A stretch of DNA of 64,000 nt from Sulfurimonas sp. HSL-3221. Its GTDB lineage: Bacteria; Campylobacterota; Campylobacteria; Campylobacterales; Sulfurimonadaceae. A program made the position numbers and the translations under genes. The notes beneath the pieces were generated by a model. That model ran no database searches and was not told the origin of the DNA. It saw only the letters and a program-made list of their open reading frames with translations. Positions 8,993-16,847 of the stretch are shown here, piece by piece. Every line of letters starts with the position of its first letter. Within the stretch, counting starts at the first letter, position 1. The DNA is taken from contig NZ_CP087998.1 in assembly GCF_021044585.1 (NCBI RefSeq), positions 372,001-436,000 on the forward strand, given 5' to 3'.

Positions 8993-9346
8993 ATGCCAAG
9001 AGTAAAAACGGGTGTCGTCAGACGCCGTCGTCACAAAAAAGTACTGAAACTTGCACGCGGTTTCTACAGCGGTCGCCGCAAACACTTCCGCAAAGCGAAA
9101 GAGCAGCTCGAGCGCAGCCTCGTCTATGCTTACCGTGACCGCAAGCAGAAAAAACGCGATTTCCGCAAACTGTGGATCGTTCGTATCAACGCGGCATGCC
9201 GCCTCAACGATATGAACTACTCTACGTTCATGAACGGTCTGAAAAAAGCAGGCATCGAGCTTGACCGTAAAATTCTTGCCGATATGGCGATGAACGACGC
9301 TGCGGCTTTCTCCGCCGTCGCTGCACAGGCCAAAGCGGCCCTGTAA
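8993..9346 (+). CDS. rplT: 50S ribosomal protein L20
   Basis: A 117-residue basic protein needed early in 50S assembly. The N-terminal [19 protein letters not shown] is the long RNA-penetrating tail, and the globular C-domain contains [18 protein letters not shown]. In other bacteria L20 represses its own operon through the leader RNA. The 98-base rpmI-rplT gap leaves room for a separate translation signal (AAGAAAGGAAAAGA before the ATG). It is followed by a clear intrinsic terminator. Confidence 0.96.
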   Translation: MPRVKTGVVRRRRHKKVLKLARGFYSGRRKHFRKAKEQLERSLVYAYRDRKQKKRDFRKLWIVRINAACRLNDMNYSTFMNGLKKAGIELDRKILADMAMNDAAAFSAVAAQAKAAL

Positions 9347-9351
9347 TCTTC

Positions 9352-9377
9352 CGGGGCTACGGCCCCGATTCTCTTTT
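9352..9377 (+). terminator. Intrinsic terminator after rplT
   Basis: Stem CGGGGC/GCCCCG closed by a TACG tetraloop (the very stable cUACGg type), followed by ATTCTC and a run of six T. It ends the thrS-infC-rpmI-rplT transcript before upp. Confidence 0.85.
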
Positions 9378-9433
9378 TTCCCCTTTTAGACAATCTTCTG
9401 TACAATTGATGATCCTTCTTTCGAGGAGCTTCC

Positions 9434-10054
9434 ATGACTCATGCACTCCATTCCCCTTTGACAACCCATCTCATCAACCGGCTGCGTGACGGGACAACCG
9501 ATGCAGAGCAGTTCCGACGCCTGGTAAAACAGCTGACGCTGTTGCTGGCGAACGCGGCGCTTGGGGAGCATGATCTGAAGCCTGTGCTGCTGCGCACCTG
9601 GCAGGGAGAGCGCGCGTATGCCCTTGTGGATGAGTCGGAGATTGTTTTTGTGACAATCCTGCGCGCGGGGCTGCCGATGCTCGATGCCGTTATGGAACTT
9701 TTCCCAAAAGCCTCGGCCGGTTTCCTGGCGATGAAACGGGACGAGGCGACGCATGAAGCGAAGCTCTATTACGACCGTGTACCCGAATGCCGCGGCAGGC
9801 ATGTCGTGATCGTCGACCCGATGGTCGCGACGGGCGGTTCGCTTAGCGATGCCGTGACGCTGTTGCAGCAAAAGGAGCCCGCACGGATCACGTCGCTGCA
9901 TATCATCGCTTCCCCCGAAGGGGTGGAGAAGGTCACGGATGTTCATCCGGAGCTGTCCCTCTTCGTCGCGCAGATCGACAGGGGGCTTAGTGCGGACAAA
10001 TTCATCCTTCCCGGCCTGGGCGATGCCGGCGACCGGGCCTTTAATACCCTATAA
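9434..10054 (+). CDS. upp: Uracil phosphoribosyltransferase
   Basis: Salvages uracil to UMP using PRPP. It is 206 residues long, the usual size. The PRPP-binding loop is VIVDPMVATGGSL at about residue 124-136. The flexible loop and uracil site appear in FVTILRAGLPMLD, and the family C-terminal signature DAGDR (FILPGLGDAGDRAFNT) is present. It is monocistronic: the rplT terminator lies upstream, and TACAAT at 9401-9406 is a likely -10. The start is preceded by GAGGAG. Confidence 0.95.
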   Translation: MTHALHSPLTTHLINRLRDGTTDAEQFRRLVKQLTLLLANAALGEHDLKPVLLRTWQGERAYALVDESEIVFVTILRAGLPMLDAVMELFPKASAGFLAMKRDEATHEAKLYYDRVPECRGRHVVIVDPMVATGGSLSDAVTLLQQKEPARITSLHIIASPEGVEKVTDVHPELSLFVAQIDRGLSADKFILPGLGDAGDRAFNTL

Positions 10055-10134
10055 ATATAGTCGCAGAATTTAACAATCCCCTCAGACGTTCTCCTATAGT
10101 ATAGGATTATGTTATATCGTATTGAGGGTGTTAC

Positions 10135-12180
10135 GTGAAACTGGGAACAGTGTTGGGATGCGCCTTCCCCCTGATGCTTATGGCTTCCGGGACGGGCAGC
10201 GACGATCTGGCGACATTGCTGGAAGAAGCGAACCGCGGGGTTGCATCGGCGGGGTTGAACCTCGACTACACTACCTCTGTCGTCTCGGTCCTCGAACATG
10301 ACCAGCTGTTCCGGCTCGGGGTGAACACGCTCTTCGAGGCCCTTTCGATCATCCCCGGCGTAGAGACGAGTATCAGCCAGTTCGGGGTTAAAAAAGTGAT
10401 CGTGCGGGGGCTCGACAATCCCAACACTTTTACCTTCGACAAAACGCGCCTGATACTCGACGGCGTTCCCATCGAAACCGCTTTCCTGTCAAACACCGCC
10501 ACGTTCCTGGAGCTGCCCGTGGGGATCATCGAGCGGATCGAAGTACTTCGGGGACCGGCATCCGCCTATTTCGGCAGCGGGGCCTTCAACGGGGTGATCA
10601 GCGTGACGACGCGCCACAGCGCAGCGGACGGCAGCGGCCTTTTTTTCGGCGGCGGGAGTTATGCTTACCGTATGGGCGGCGGGCGCATCTTCGCGCCTTT
10701 GGGGGCGGAGACGTCGTTGCAGGCGGATGTCTACCTGCAGCGTTCGGACAAATTTCTCTATGCCGGTAACGACTTTGTGCCAGACTACATCTATGATCCG
10801 GGGAGCGGGGCCGTCCCGTTTCTTCGTGCCTCTGAAAGCAATGAGCGTCTGAACGACTACAGTATCGGGATGCATCTTCAGCACGGGGGATGGAGCCTGA
10901 AGAGCCGACTGAAAAGCAGAGAGAGCGGGAATTATTACGGGTGGAACGAACACCTGGAGCTTGACACCGATCCCCGCAATATCGAGCGGTACTTTTTGGC
11001 CGAAGGGGGGTACGAAGCGCCGGTGGGCAGTGCTACGACGCTTCATACGACGCTCGCGTACAGTTTCTACGACCTTGATGTCGAGGCCCAGGATTATTAT
11101 CATGACCCGGATGCCGGGGTCTGGGTCCCCTACCGCTTCAGCGTGAACGAAAGCGAGGACAAGTTTCGGGTCGAAAGCCGTCTGAAGAGCGGGGCTGTTG
11201 AGGGAAATGCCATCGAAGCCGGTGTGCTGTGGCAGCGCATCCAGGAGCGCAGCAACGAGATCAGCGACACGATTACCCCCTACGGCGACCGTCCCGTCGT
11301 TGAAGAGGGATTACGGCGCGACAACCTTGCCCTTTATCTACGGGACAGTTGGGATGTCAGCAGGAAAATCGGTTTGCTGCTCGCCGCGCGGGGGGACTAT
11401 TATGCCAAGGAGAAACGCTTCTATCCGAGTCTGCAGGTCGGCGCCCTCTATACGCCGGATGACCGCTGGCAGTTCAAGCTCAATTACGGCCATGCGTTCC
11501 GTGTCCCCTCGTGGGTCGAGCAGTATTCGGTCGAATACGGTCCTGGCGACGGCACCCGTGCGGGAAACCCGAGTCTGACTGCGGAAACGACGGAGACGTT
11601 CGAAGCGATCGCCATTTTTAAACAGGACACCAGTCAACGTCTGCAGTTCAACAGCTATTATGCGCTGCAGCGTGATGTCCTCGACATTGATGACAAACCG
11701 GCCGAAGGTGGCTACAGGAACTGGCCGTCGCGCAGCTCTGCCGGGTTTGAAATGGCTTATGATGCGATGCTGCTGGCCCAGGACCATTTGAACCTGAGCC
11801 TCTCGTATACCCACACGACCTACCAGACGGCCGGGAGCGGGATCGAGCAGCTGATGCCGACGGCGGCACTCTGGATGGCGAAGGGGTATTACGTCCACTA
11901 CATGACGCCGCTCTTTTCGCTCTCCCTTTTGGCCAAATACATCGGCGAACATCCCTATAACCGCGAGTTTGAGGCACGGGCAGGGTCATCGAACCTTTCG
12001 CCCTACCTGACGCTGGATACGACGCTGGCCTATGTCAGCCCGGCGCACTGGAGCCTGATGATCAGCATGAAAAACCTTACCGATGCCGATGTGCGTTATC
12101 CCAGCTACTACTCCCGCCACCCCGAGGGGCTTCCCCGGGAGGGCAGAAACTTTCTGATTACGGCAGAGTACCGGTTTTGA
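10135..12180 (+). CDS. TonB-dependent outer membrane receptor
   Basis: A 681-residue receptor. A short signal peptide is followed by a plug domain (about residues 45-160, with VIVRGLDNP, RLILDGVPI and ERIEVLRGPASAYFG) and a barrel ending in the aromatic EYRF expected for outer-membrane insertion. The substrate cannot be read from the sequence. The start is GTG preceded by GAGGG. Its stop overlaps the TTG of a YfiR-like gene, which in turn overlaps a diguanylate cyclase gene. This links the receptor to c-di-GMP signalling rather than to an import ABC transporter, none of which is nearby. It is shorter than siderophore receptors that carry a signalling extension, and no such extension is present. 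Confidence 0.92.
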   Translation: MKLGTVLGCAFPLMLMASGTGSDDLATLLEEANRGVASAGLNLDYTTSVVSVLEHDQLFRLGVNTLFEALSIIPGVETSISQFGVKKVIVRGLDNPNTFTFDKTRLILDGVPIETAFLSNTATFLELPVGIIERIEVLRGPASAYFGSGAFNGVISVTTRHSAADGSGLFFGGGSYAYRMGGGRIFAPLGAETSLQADVYLQRSDKFLYAGNDFVPDYIYDPGSGAVPFLRASESNERLNDYSIGMHLQHGGWSLKSRLKSRESGNYYGWNEHLELDTDPRNIERYFLAEGGYEAPVGSATTLHTTLAYSFYDLDVEAQDYYHDPDAGVWVPYRFSVNESEDKFRVESRLKSGAVEGNAIEAGVLWQRIQERSNEISDTITPYGDRPVVEEGLRRDNLALYLRDSWDVSRKIGLLLAARGDYYAKEKRFYPSLQVGALYTPDDRWQFKLNYGHAFRVPSWVEQYSVEYGPGDGTRAGNPSLTAETTETFEAIAIFKQDTSQRLQFNSYYALQRDVLDIDDKPAEGGYRNWPSRSSAGFEMAYDAMLLAQDHLNLSLSYTHTTYQTAGSGIEQLMPTAALWMAKGYYVHYMTPLFSLSLLAKYIGEHPYNREFEARAGSSNLSPYLTLDTTLAYVSPAHWSLMISMKNLTDADVRYPSYYSRHPEGLPREGRNFLITAEYRF

Positions 12181-12731
12181 AACGGCTGTGCACCTTGGCG
12201 CTTTTGTTTCCGCTGGCCTTGGCGGCATACCAGTATGAACCGGTGCTGCTCGAGACCCAGGCGAAGCTGGTACCGCGTTTTTTACGGATGAGTACGGGGG
12301 TGACGAATAACGTGGAAGGCCGCCTGGCGATCTGCGTCGTGTACGACGAGGGGGAAGCGGAGGTGGCCGATGCCTTTGCCGGCATGGTCCACGACGCCTA
12401 TCCCGACGGGTGGAAAGGCGAGCAGATCTGGATCGTCAAAAGCCGGTACGGGAGCCTGGAACAGCGCTGTGCACGCAGCGAGCTCCTTTTCCTGCTCAAC
12501 GCGGAAGAACCTAAGGTCTGGCGTGCTGTCTCTTTTGCGACGGCGAAGCGCAAATTGACGGTCTCCTATGAGAACCGCTACCTTGAAAACGGGGTACTCA
12601 TCTCGCTGCACGTGGGTCGGAGTGTGCGTCCCTACCTCAACCTATCGCAGGCGAAGAAGGCGGGGATACACTTCAGCAGCGGGCTCAAACGCATCTCCAA
12701 ATTCCTGGAGCCCCCGAGGGGGAGACGATGA
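12177..12731 (+). CDS. YfiR-like periplasmic protein (DUF4154)
   Basis: A 184-residue protein with an N-terminal signal peptide (MKRLCTLALLFPLALA). The C-terminal RPYLNLSQAKKAGIHFSSGLKRISKF resembles the conserved end of YfiR/DUF4154 proteins. In Pseudomonas, YfiR is a periplasmic repressor that binds the periplasmic part of the diguanylate cyclase YfiN. Here the next gene is a YfiN-like cyclase, which supports the assignment. It starts with TTG in the overlap TTGA (12177-12180) with the receptor, and its own end overlaps the cyclase ATG. Family identity is by eye, so moderately sure. Confidence 0.75.
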   Translation: MKRLCTLALLFPLALAAYQYEPVLLETQAKLVPRFLRMSTGVTNNVEGRLAICVVYDEGEAEVADAFAGMVHDAYPDGWKGEQIWIVKSRYGSLEQRCARSELLFLLNAEEPKVWRAVSFATAKRKLTVSYENRYLENGVLISLHVGRSVRPYLNLSQAKKAGIHFSSGLKRISKFLEPPRGRR

Positions 12732-14053
12732 AGGCGTCGATTAGCGTTCGTGCCCGCATTCTTGGCACGGTGGTCGTCTTTGCCCTGGCACTCTTCTTGC
12801 TGGTGCAGTATCAGTACGAAGTCAAGCTCAAGGGCATACTCAACGCTGCTGAACAGAGCAAGTACGAGACCGTCGCCGACACGGTGCTTCCCGTCCTGGC
12901 GGTGAACACGGCATTTGAGCTGAGGGAGGAGAACCGGCAATATATGTCGGAGCTGGTAGAGCAGAACCCGGACCTGGTGCGTATTGTTCTCCGGACGGAG
13001 CAGGCGGGGACGATCGACGTGCAGGTGCGGCAACCGCCGGAAGGTCCCGAGATCCGTCTGAAAAAGGTTCTGCCGGACCCGCAGGGCGGAAGCGCACTGG
13101 GGGAGGTGACATTCATTTTTGCCAGCCGGGTCCTCCAGATGACGGAGCATGAACAGCGGACGTTCATCGTCAGTTTTGTGTTGGTCGCGGGAGTGCTTCT
13201 GATGCTGCTGATCGTCATTTTGCATTATGCGATGCGGCCGCTCTACGTTTTGCTGGAGTGGATCCAGAATTTCAATCCCAAAACCGACGATATGAGTACG
13301 ATGCCCGAGGCGTGTTGTGAAGAGGTGCGGATGATCGAGGAGTCGATGCAGCAGATGTTTGAACGTATCCGCCACTACACATCCGAGCTCGATGAACTCA
13401 ACCGGCACCTGGATGAAAAGGTGCGGGAGCGCACGGACGAACTGAGCTGGACCAATACACAGCTCCAGGAGGAGATCCGCATCCGCGAAGCGGCGGAGAA
13501 GGCGCTTAAATCTGCGAACGAGCGCTTGAAGGCCCTGAGCCGCCTGGATGTACTGACCGGTATCGCGAACCGGCGTTCGTTCCAGGAGCACCTGACGGAG
13601 CACTGGTCGATCTGCGTACGCGAACATCTCCCGCTTTCGCTCATCATCTGCGACATCGACAATTTTAAACGGGTCAACGACACTTACGGGCACCCTGCCG
13701 GCGACGTCGTGATCCATACGATTGCCGAGATCCTCGGCAGCGAGATCAAGCGCGCGTCGGATCTGGTGGCGCGATACGGCGGCGAAGAGTTTGCCATCAT
13801 TCTTTTCAATACGGGGCATGAAGATGCCCTGGCCCTGGTCAAACGGCTCCAGGAGAAAGTGTGGAATATGCCGCAACTGCCTCCCCCGGCGGAGTCAGTG
13901 CGCGGCGTAAGCCTCAGTTTCGGCTACTGTTCGCTGGTGCCGGGGCCTGCGGACAGTATTTCCAAGTGTATTTCCGCGGCGGACGAGGGGCTTTACAGGG
14001 CGAAGAAAGCGGGACGGAACCGCATCGTGTACGGCGGGGGCGATCCGGCCTAG
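12728..14053 (+). CDS. Membrane-bound diguanylate cyclase, YfiN-like
   Basis: A 441-residue protein predicted to make c-di-GMP. Layout: TM1 about 10-28, a periplasmic sensor of about 110 residues, TM2 about 145-168, a HAMP-like linker to about 215, a coiled coil 215-268, and GGDEF 270-435. The active-site motif is GGEEF (351-355) and the metal aspartates are Asp309 and Asp311 in CDIDNF. An inhibitory I-site RASD (342-345) lies exactly five residues before GGEEF, so product feedback is likely. Topology matches YfiN/TpbB. The gene overlaps the YfiR-like gene by ATGA and ends two bases before a convergent gene. Confidence 0.92.
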   Translation: MKASISVRARILGTVVVFALALFLLVQYQYEVKLKGILNAAEQSKYETVADTVLPVLAVNTAFELREENRQYMSELVEQNPDLVRIVLRTEQAGTIDVQVRQPPEGPEIRLKKVLPDPQGGSALGEVTFIFASRVLQMTEHEQRTFIVSFVLVAGVLLMLLIVILHYAMRPLYVLLEWIQNFNPKTDDMSTMPEACCEEVRMIEESMQQMFERIRHYTSELDELNRHLDEKVRERTDELSWTNTQLQEEIRIREAAEKALKSANERLKALSRLDVLTGIANRRSFQEHLTEHWSICVREHLPLSLIICDIDNFKRVNDTYGHPAGDVVIHTIAEILGSEIKRASDLVARYGGEEFAIILFNTGHEDALALVKRLQEKVWNMPQLPPPAESVRGVSLSFGYCSLVPGPADSISKCISAADEGLYRAKKAGRNRIVYGGGDPA

Positions 14054-14054
14054 T

Positions 14055-15176
14055 CTACTCCGTCACGTGGTGTTTGGAGAGTTTCCGGATCACCGTATCG
14101 ACCTGGGCAGTGGTCATGGCATGGTGGGGTTTGATGACGTTGCTGATATAGGCGATTTCCGTCACGGTGACACCGTAGGGATCTTTCTTGACGGAGTGGG
14201 GACGGCCGTTGCGCTCGGTGATCAGCTCCAGGTTCTTGCGGCTGTGGGAGAGGAAAAAGTTGAGGATATAGCCGCCGGTGTGCTCTTTTTCGACCGCGAT
14301 ATAGGCCCGGGCGTCGTTCGGATTGGCAACGCTTGGGAAGCGCTCTTTGAAGGCGTCGGGTTCCATGTAGCCGATGTACATTTTGACGAAAAGGTCGTGG
14401 TAGCGTTGCACGGTATTGGAGAAGAGGAACTGGGTATTGATCACCCCGTTTTTGATCCGCGTTTTGTTCAGCACCCACCCCAGGGTGTTGTAGTAGCGGA
14501 ACGGGTGGATTTTGAGATCTTCCGTTCCGACGATCTGCGATCCGCTGATGCGTTTGAAGGGTTTGCGGCGAGGACGTTTCTCCTGTTTGAGCCACTCGAA
14601 TACGCTCGCGGCGCTGTAGGGTTTGGTGACCCAGGCCGTCGCATACTCGGGCAGGGTGCTCAGCCCCGTCACCCCTTCATTCAGGACCAGGAGGGCCTTG
14701 ATGTCGTAGTGGGGAAAGAGGGTCTGCAGCAGTGCGCGTTTTTTCCGCATGCGCTTGCGCAGATTCGTCACCGAGCCCACCAGGGTCATCTCGACGAAGT
14801 AGAGCTCCTTCTCCGTAAAGAACATCGCATCGAATTCGCCGATCTCGTTGCGTTTGATGCGGTAGACGATCTGCCCCTTCCAGTTGACGGAGAGGGCGTT
14901 GGGCTGGGCCTTCGTACGTTTTTTGTGGGGCCCTTTGACGATGAACTGCTTAATGAATTTGTGCTGCTTGGCATAGCGCAGCAGCATCTCGTAGGCGTAG
15001 TTTTCGAAGACTTCGCCCTCAAAGGAGCGGTACGCGCTCATGAAGGCGTCGCTGTCGGGCCCGAGCCCCTTTTTGACGAGGGAGAGCAGGTGCTTGACGT
15101 GGTAGTCGTAGTAGAGAAGGTTATCGCCCAGTTCACTGTCATCGAGGTTGGCGATGGCTTTGCTGATTTTGGGCAA
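14055..15176 (-). CDS. Conserved hypothetical protein with a PD-(D/E)XK-like core
   Basis: A 373-residue cytoplasmic protein, rich in Lys and Arg. Residues 54-68 (GEVFENYAYEMLLRY) and 114-131 (EFDAMFF...LYFVEMT) resemble the first helix and the catalytic beta-hairpin of PD-(D/E)XK nucleases such as the Card1/DUF1887 group. Those have E-x-D then about 12 residues and E-x-K. Asp116 and Glu129 are present, but the lysine position is Thr131. It may be a nuclease-fold protein without normal catalysis, or the resemblance may be superficial. It stands alone, convergent with the diguanylate cyclase, and is preceded by AAAAGGAG. Confidence 0.6.
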   Translation of the reverse strand: MPKISKAIANLDDSELGDNLLYYDYHVKHLLSLVKKGLGPDSDAFMSAYRSFEGEVFENYAYEMLLRYAKQHKFIKQFIVKGPHKKRTKAQPNALSVNWKGQIVYRIKRNEIGEFDAMFFTEKELYFVEMTLVGSVTNLRKRMRKKRALLQTLFPHYDIKALLVLNEGVTGLSTLPEYATAWVTKPYSAASVFEWLKQEKRPRRKPFKRISGSQIVGTEDLKIHPFRYYNTLGWVLNKTRIKNGVINTQFLFSNTVQRYHDLFVKMYIGYMEPDAFKERFPSVANPNDARAYIAVEKEHTGGYILNFFLSHSRKNLELITERNGRPHSVKKDPYGVTVTEIAYISNVIKPHHAMTTAQVDTVIRKLSKHHVTE

Positions 15177-15274
15177 TACGACTCCTTTTCCGGGGCACCT
15201 TCGGTTTTTGGGGACATTATAGAGAAAGTCGGCTGTGAGTTCGCGAAAGCCATAAAGGGTTTAACTTCAAAGGG

Positions 15275-15280
15275 TATAAT
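15275..15280 (+). promoter_or_regulatory. Putative -10 box, leaderless start at 15287
   Basis: TATAAT ends six bases before the ATG at 15287 and no ribosome binding site can fit between a normal transcription start and the ATG. If this is the promoter, the mRNA begins at or next to the start codon. Confidence 0.5.
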
Positions 15281-15286
15281 GGAAGC

Positions 15287-16159
15287 ATGAAGAAACGACA
15301 TACCTTGATCATGGCAACGGCGGCGTTTTTTGCCCTGCTGAGCGGATGCGGACCGGTCGAAGATGTGCAGACGCAGGATAACAATACCATCGACCTGCCG
15401 ACGACGCCGGCAAACAACTGCCCGGCGGGTTCCTACTCCGAAAACGCTTTCGGATGCTACGGCAGCAGCGTCCTCTTCCCGAGCGCGACGGGGGAGACGG
15501 TGGCCGAGGACGTGTGGAGCATCTACTCCCAGAGCAACACGGACCGCACCGACGGCATCGTCTTTTATGACCGTTACCAGTACGGTTACAGCTTTCTGGC
15601 GGACGGGTTCGGTTTCCAGCAAAACAGGTCCGACGGCTACAGCAGCTACTGGGAGTGGGGTGTCGCCGCGACCGGGAACCCGCTCACCGTCGGCAATTAT
15701 GACGGGGTGACCCACCAGTACACCTCCACGGGCCAGGGGTATCAGGGGCAGCCGAACTGCTACGAGGTGACCGACAACGGCCAGACCCTGAAGCTCTGCC
15801 ATGAAACGCTGCAGAATCAGGATGCCAATGTGTCGACGTCGGGCTACTATTACGGCCCGACGGTCAAATTCGGGAACCTGCTCAACTATAACTTCGTCGT
15901 CGTGGGGACCTGGACGATTTCGGGTTATTCGGGCAATACGGCGCCGTCGGAGACGCTCTACTTCAGCGAAAACGGGACGATATCGACCGGCAGCGGCGGC
16001 GAGTGGGGCGTCAGTGCTGACGGTAAAATAATGGAGATAGCAGGGGTGCGCTATCTCGTCTTTCAATACCTCGAGGGCACTGACGCGAACTGTATCGCGA
16101 CCATCGAACTCTCCGGCGGAACCGCTACTTCTACGCTTTGGAAGATGTGTAAACTGTAG
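15287..16159 (+). CDS. Predicted lipoprotein, unknown function
   Basis: A 290-residue exported protein. The signal peptide ends in the lipobox LLSGC (Cys21), so it is probably lipid-anchored. The mature part is rich in Tyr, Gly, Ser and Thr, with alternating patterns that suggest beta structure, for example YSSYWEWGVAATGNP and GTWTISGYSGNTAPSETLYFSENGTIS. A short region after the lipobox is disordered and acidic. Four or more cysteines in the mature part (NCPAG, FGCYG, PNCYE, LCHE, NCIAT, KMCKL) could form disulfides. I recognise no family. Confidence 0.75.
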   Translation: MKKRHTLIMATAAFFALLSGCGPVEDVQTQDNNTIDLPTTPANNCPAGSYSENAFGCYGSSVLFPSATGETVAEDVWSIYSQSNTDRTDGIVFYDRYQYGYSFLADGFGFQQNRSDGYSSYWEWGVAATGNPLTVGNYDGVTHQYTSTGQGYQGQPNCYEVTDNGQTLKLCHETLQNQDANVSTSGYYYGPTVKFGNLLNYNFVVVGTWTISGYSGNTAPSETLYFSENGTISTGSGGEWGVSADGKIMEIAGVRYLVFQYLEGTDANCIATIELSGGTATSTLWKMCKL

Positions 16160-16267
16160 CAGACGCCTCCTCTCCGGCCGGCGGCCGGTGCTTTCGTTTT
16201 CACTCCCGCGCCGAACGGCATCAATTTGCTCTTGTTTCCTCATCTGAAATAGATTATGATTGCTACA

Positions 16268-16273
16268 TATAGT
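16268..16273 (+). promoter_or_regulatory. Putative -10 box for the acidic small protein
   Basis: TATAGT lies 14 bases before the ATG at 16288, with GGAGGA between them. It would give a very short leader holding the ribosome binding site. Confidence 0.45.
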
Positions 16274-16287
16274 CTCGGAGGAATACG

Positions 16288-16515
16288 ATGAAGTATGATG
16301 ACGATGATGCTTCGGCCGGCAGGGGAAACCCTGTTCCCTATGATGATGATGACGATGCGGCGGTGCCGCGGAAAAAGAGACCCGCAAAAGAGGAGTCCGA
16401 AGAGGAGCTTCCCAATGAAAAAAGAGGCTATACGGACCGCGAACGCGATATGATCGAGGCGTGGCTGAAGACGCATAAACCGACGCGGGATTCATCGGAA
16501 GATGAAGAGGAGTAA
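16288..16515 (+). CDS. Small, highly acidic low-complexity protein
   Basis: A 75-residue protein with two aspartate runs (YDDDD at 3-7 and YDDDDD at 18-23), a central basic patch (PRKKRPAKEE) and an acidic C-terminal tail (SSEDEEE). Only residues about 47-65 (YTDRERDMIEAWLKTHKP) look able to form a helix. No membrane segment or signal peptide. A consensus GGAGGA ribosome binding site is placed seven bases before the ATG, and a TATAGT box lies just upstream, which supports it as a real gene. Function unknown. It may be a regulator or an RNA- or metal-binding protein, but that is a guess. Confidence 0.6.
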   Translation: MKYDDDDASAGRGNPVPYDDDDDAAVPRKKRPAKEESEEELPNEKRGYTDRERDMIEAWLKTHKPTRDSSEDEEE

Positions 16516-16618
16516 AACTTCTGACGGTCGATGCTACTGTAGAGGTGCCGAAGGGCGTAAAATGTTTCTATGAGTGATGGTGTGTTCAAAGCGGGATAAA
16601 ATAAAGAGGTGATGGATA

Positions 16619-16706
16619 TGGCAGACAGGAAGGGATTCGAACCCTCGAAGCTGTTACACTTACACGCGTTCCAGGCGTGCGCCTTCAACCGCTCGGCCAC
16701 CTGTCT
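16619..16706 (-). tRNA. tRNA-Ser (GGA)
   Basis: An 88-base class II tRNA with encoded CCA. Acceptor AGACAGG pairs with CCTGTCT, and the discriminator is G as expected for Ser. The anticodon loop CTGGAAC gives GGA. A long variable arm follows the anticodon stem. It lies alone between the acidic protein gene and mnmG. Confidence 0.96.
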
Positions 16707-16796
16707 ACATTTTTTGAAGACCCGCATTATACCCGATCAATCCTCAATTTAGTTTTAAACGAAGCAGCTAGACAGAGGTATCGGCTCCGAAGTCGC

Positions 16797-16802
16797 TATA
16801 AT
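16797..16802 (+). promoter_or_regulatory. Putative -10 box for mnmG
   Basis: TATAAT lies 45 bases before the GTG start of mnmG, in an AT-rich stretch after the tRNA-Ser gene. Confidence 0.6.
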
Positions 16803-16847
16803 TCCATTTATTAAAAGGTTGAAAAGACCTGAATAGCGGAGAGAGAC

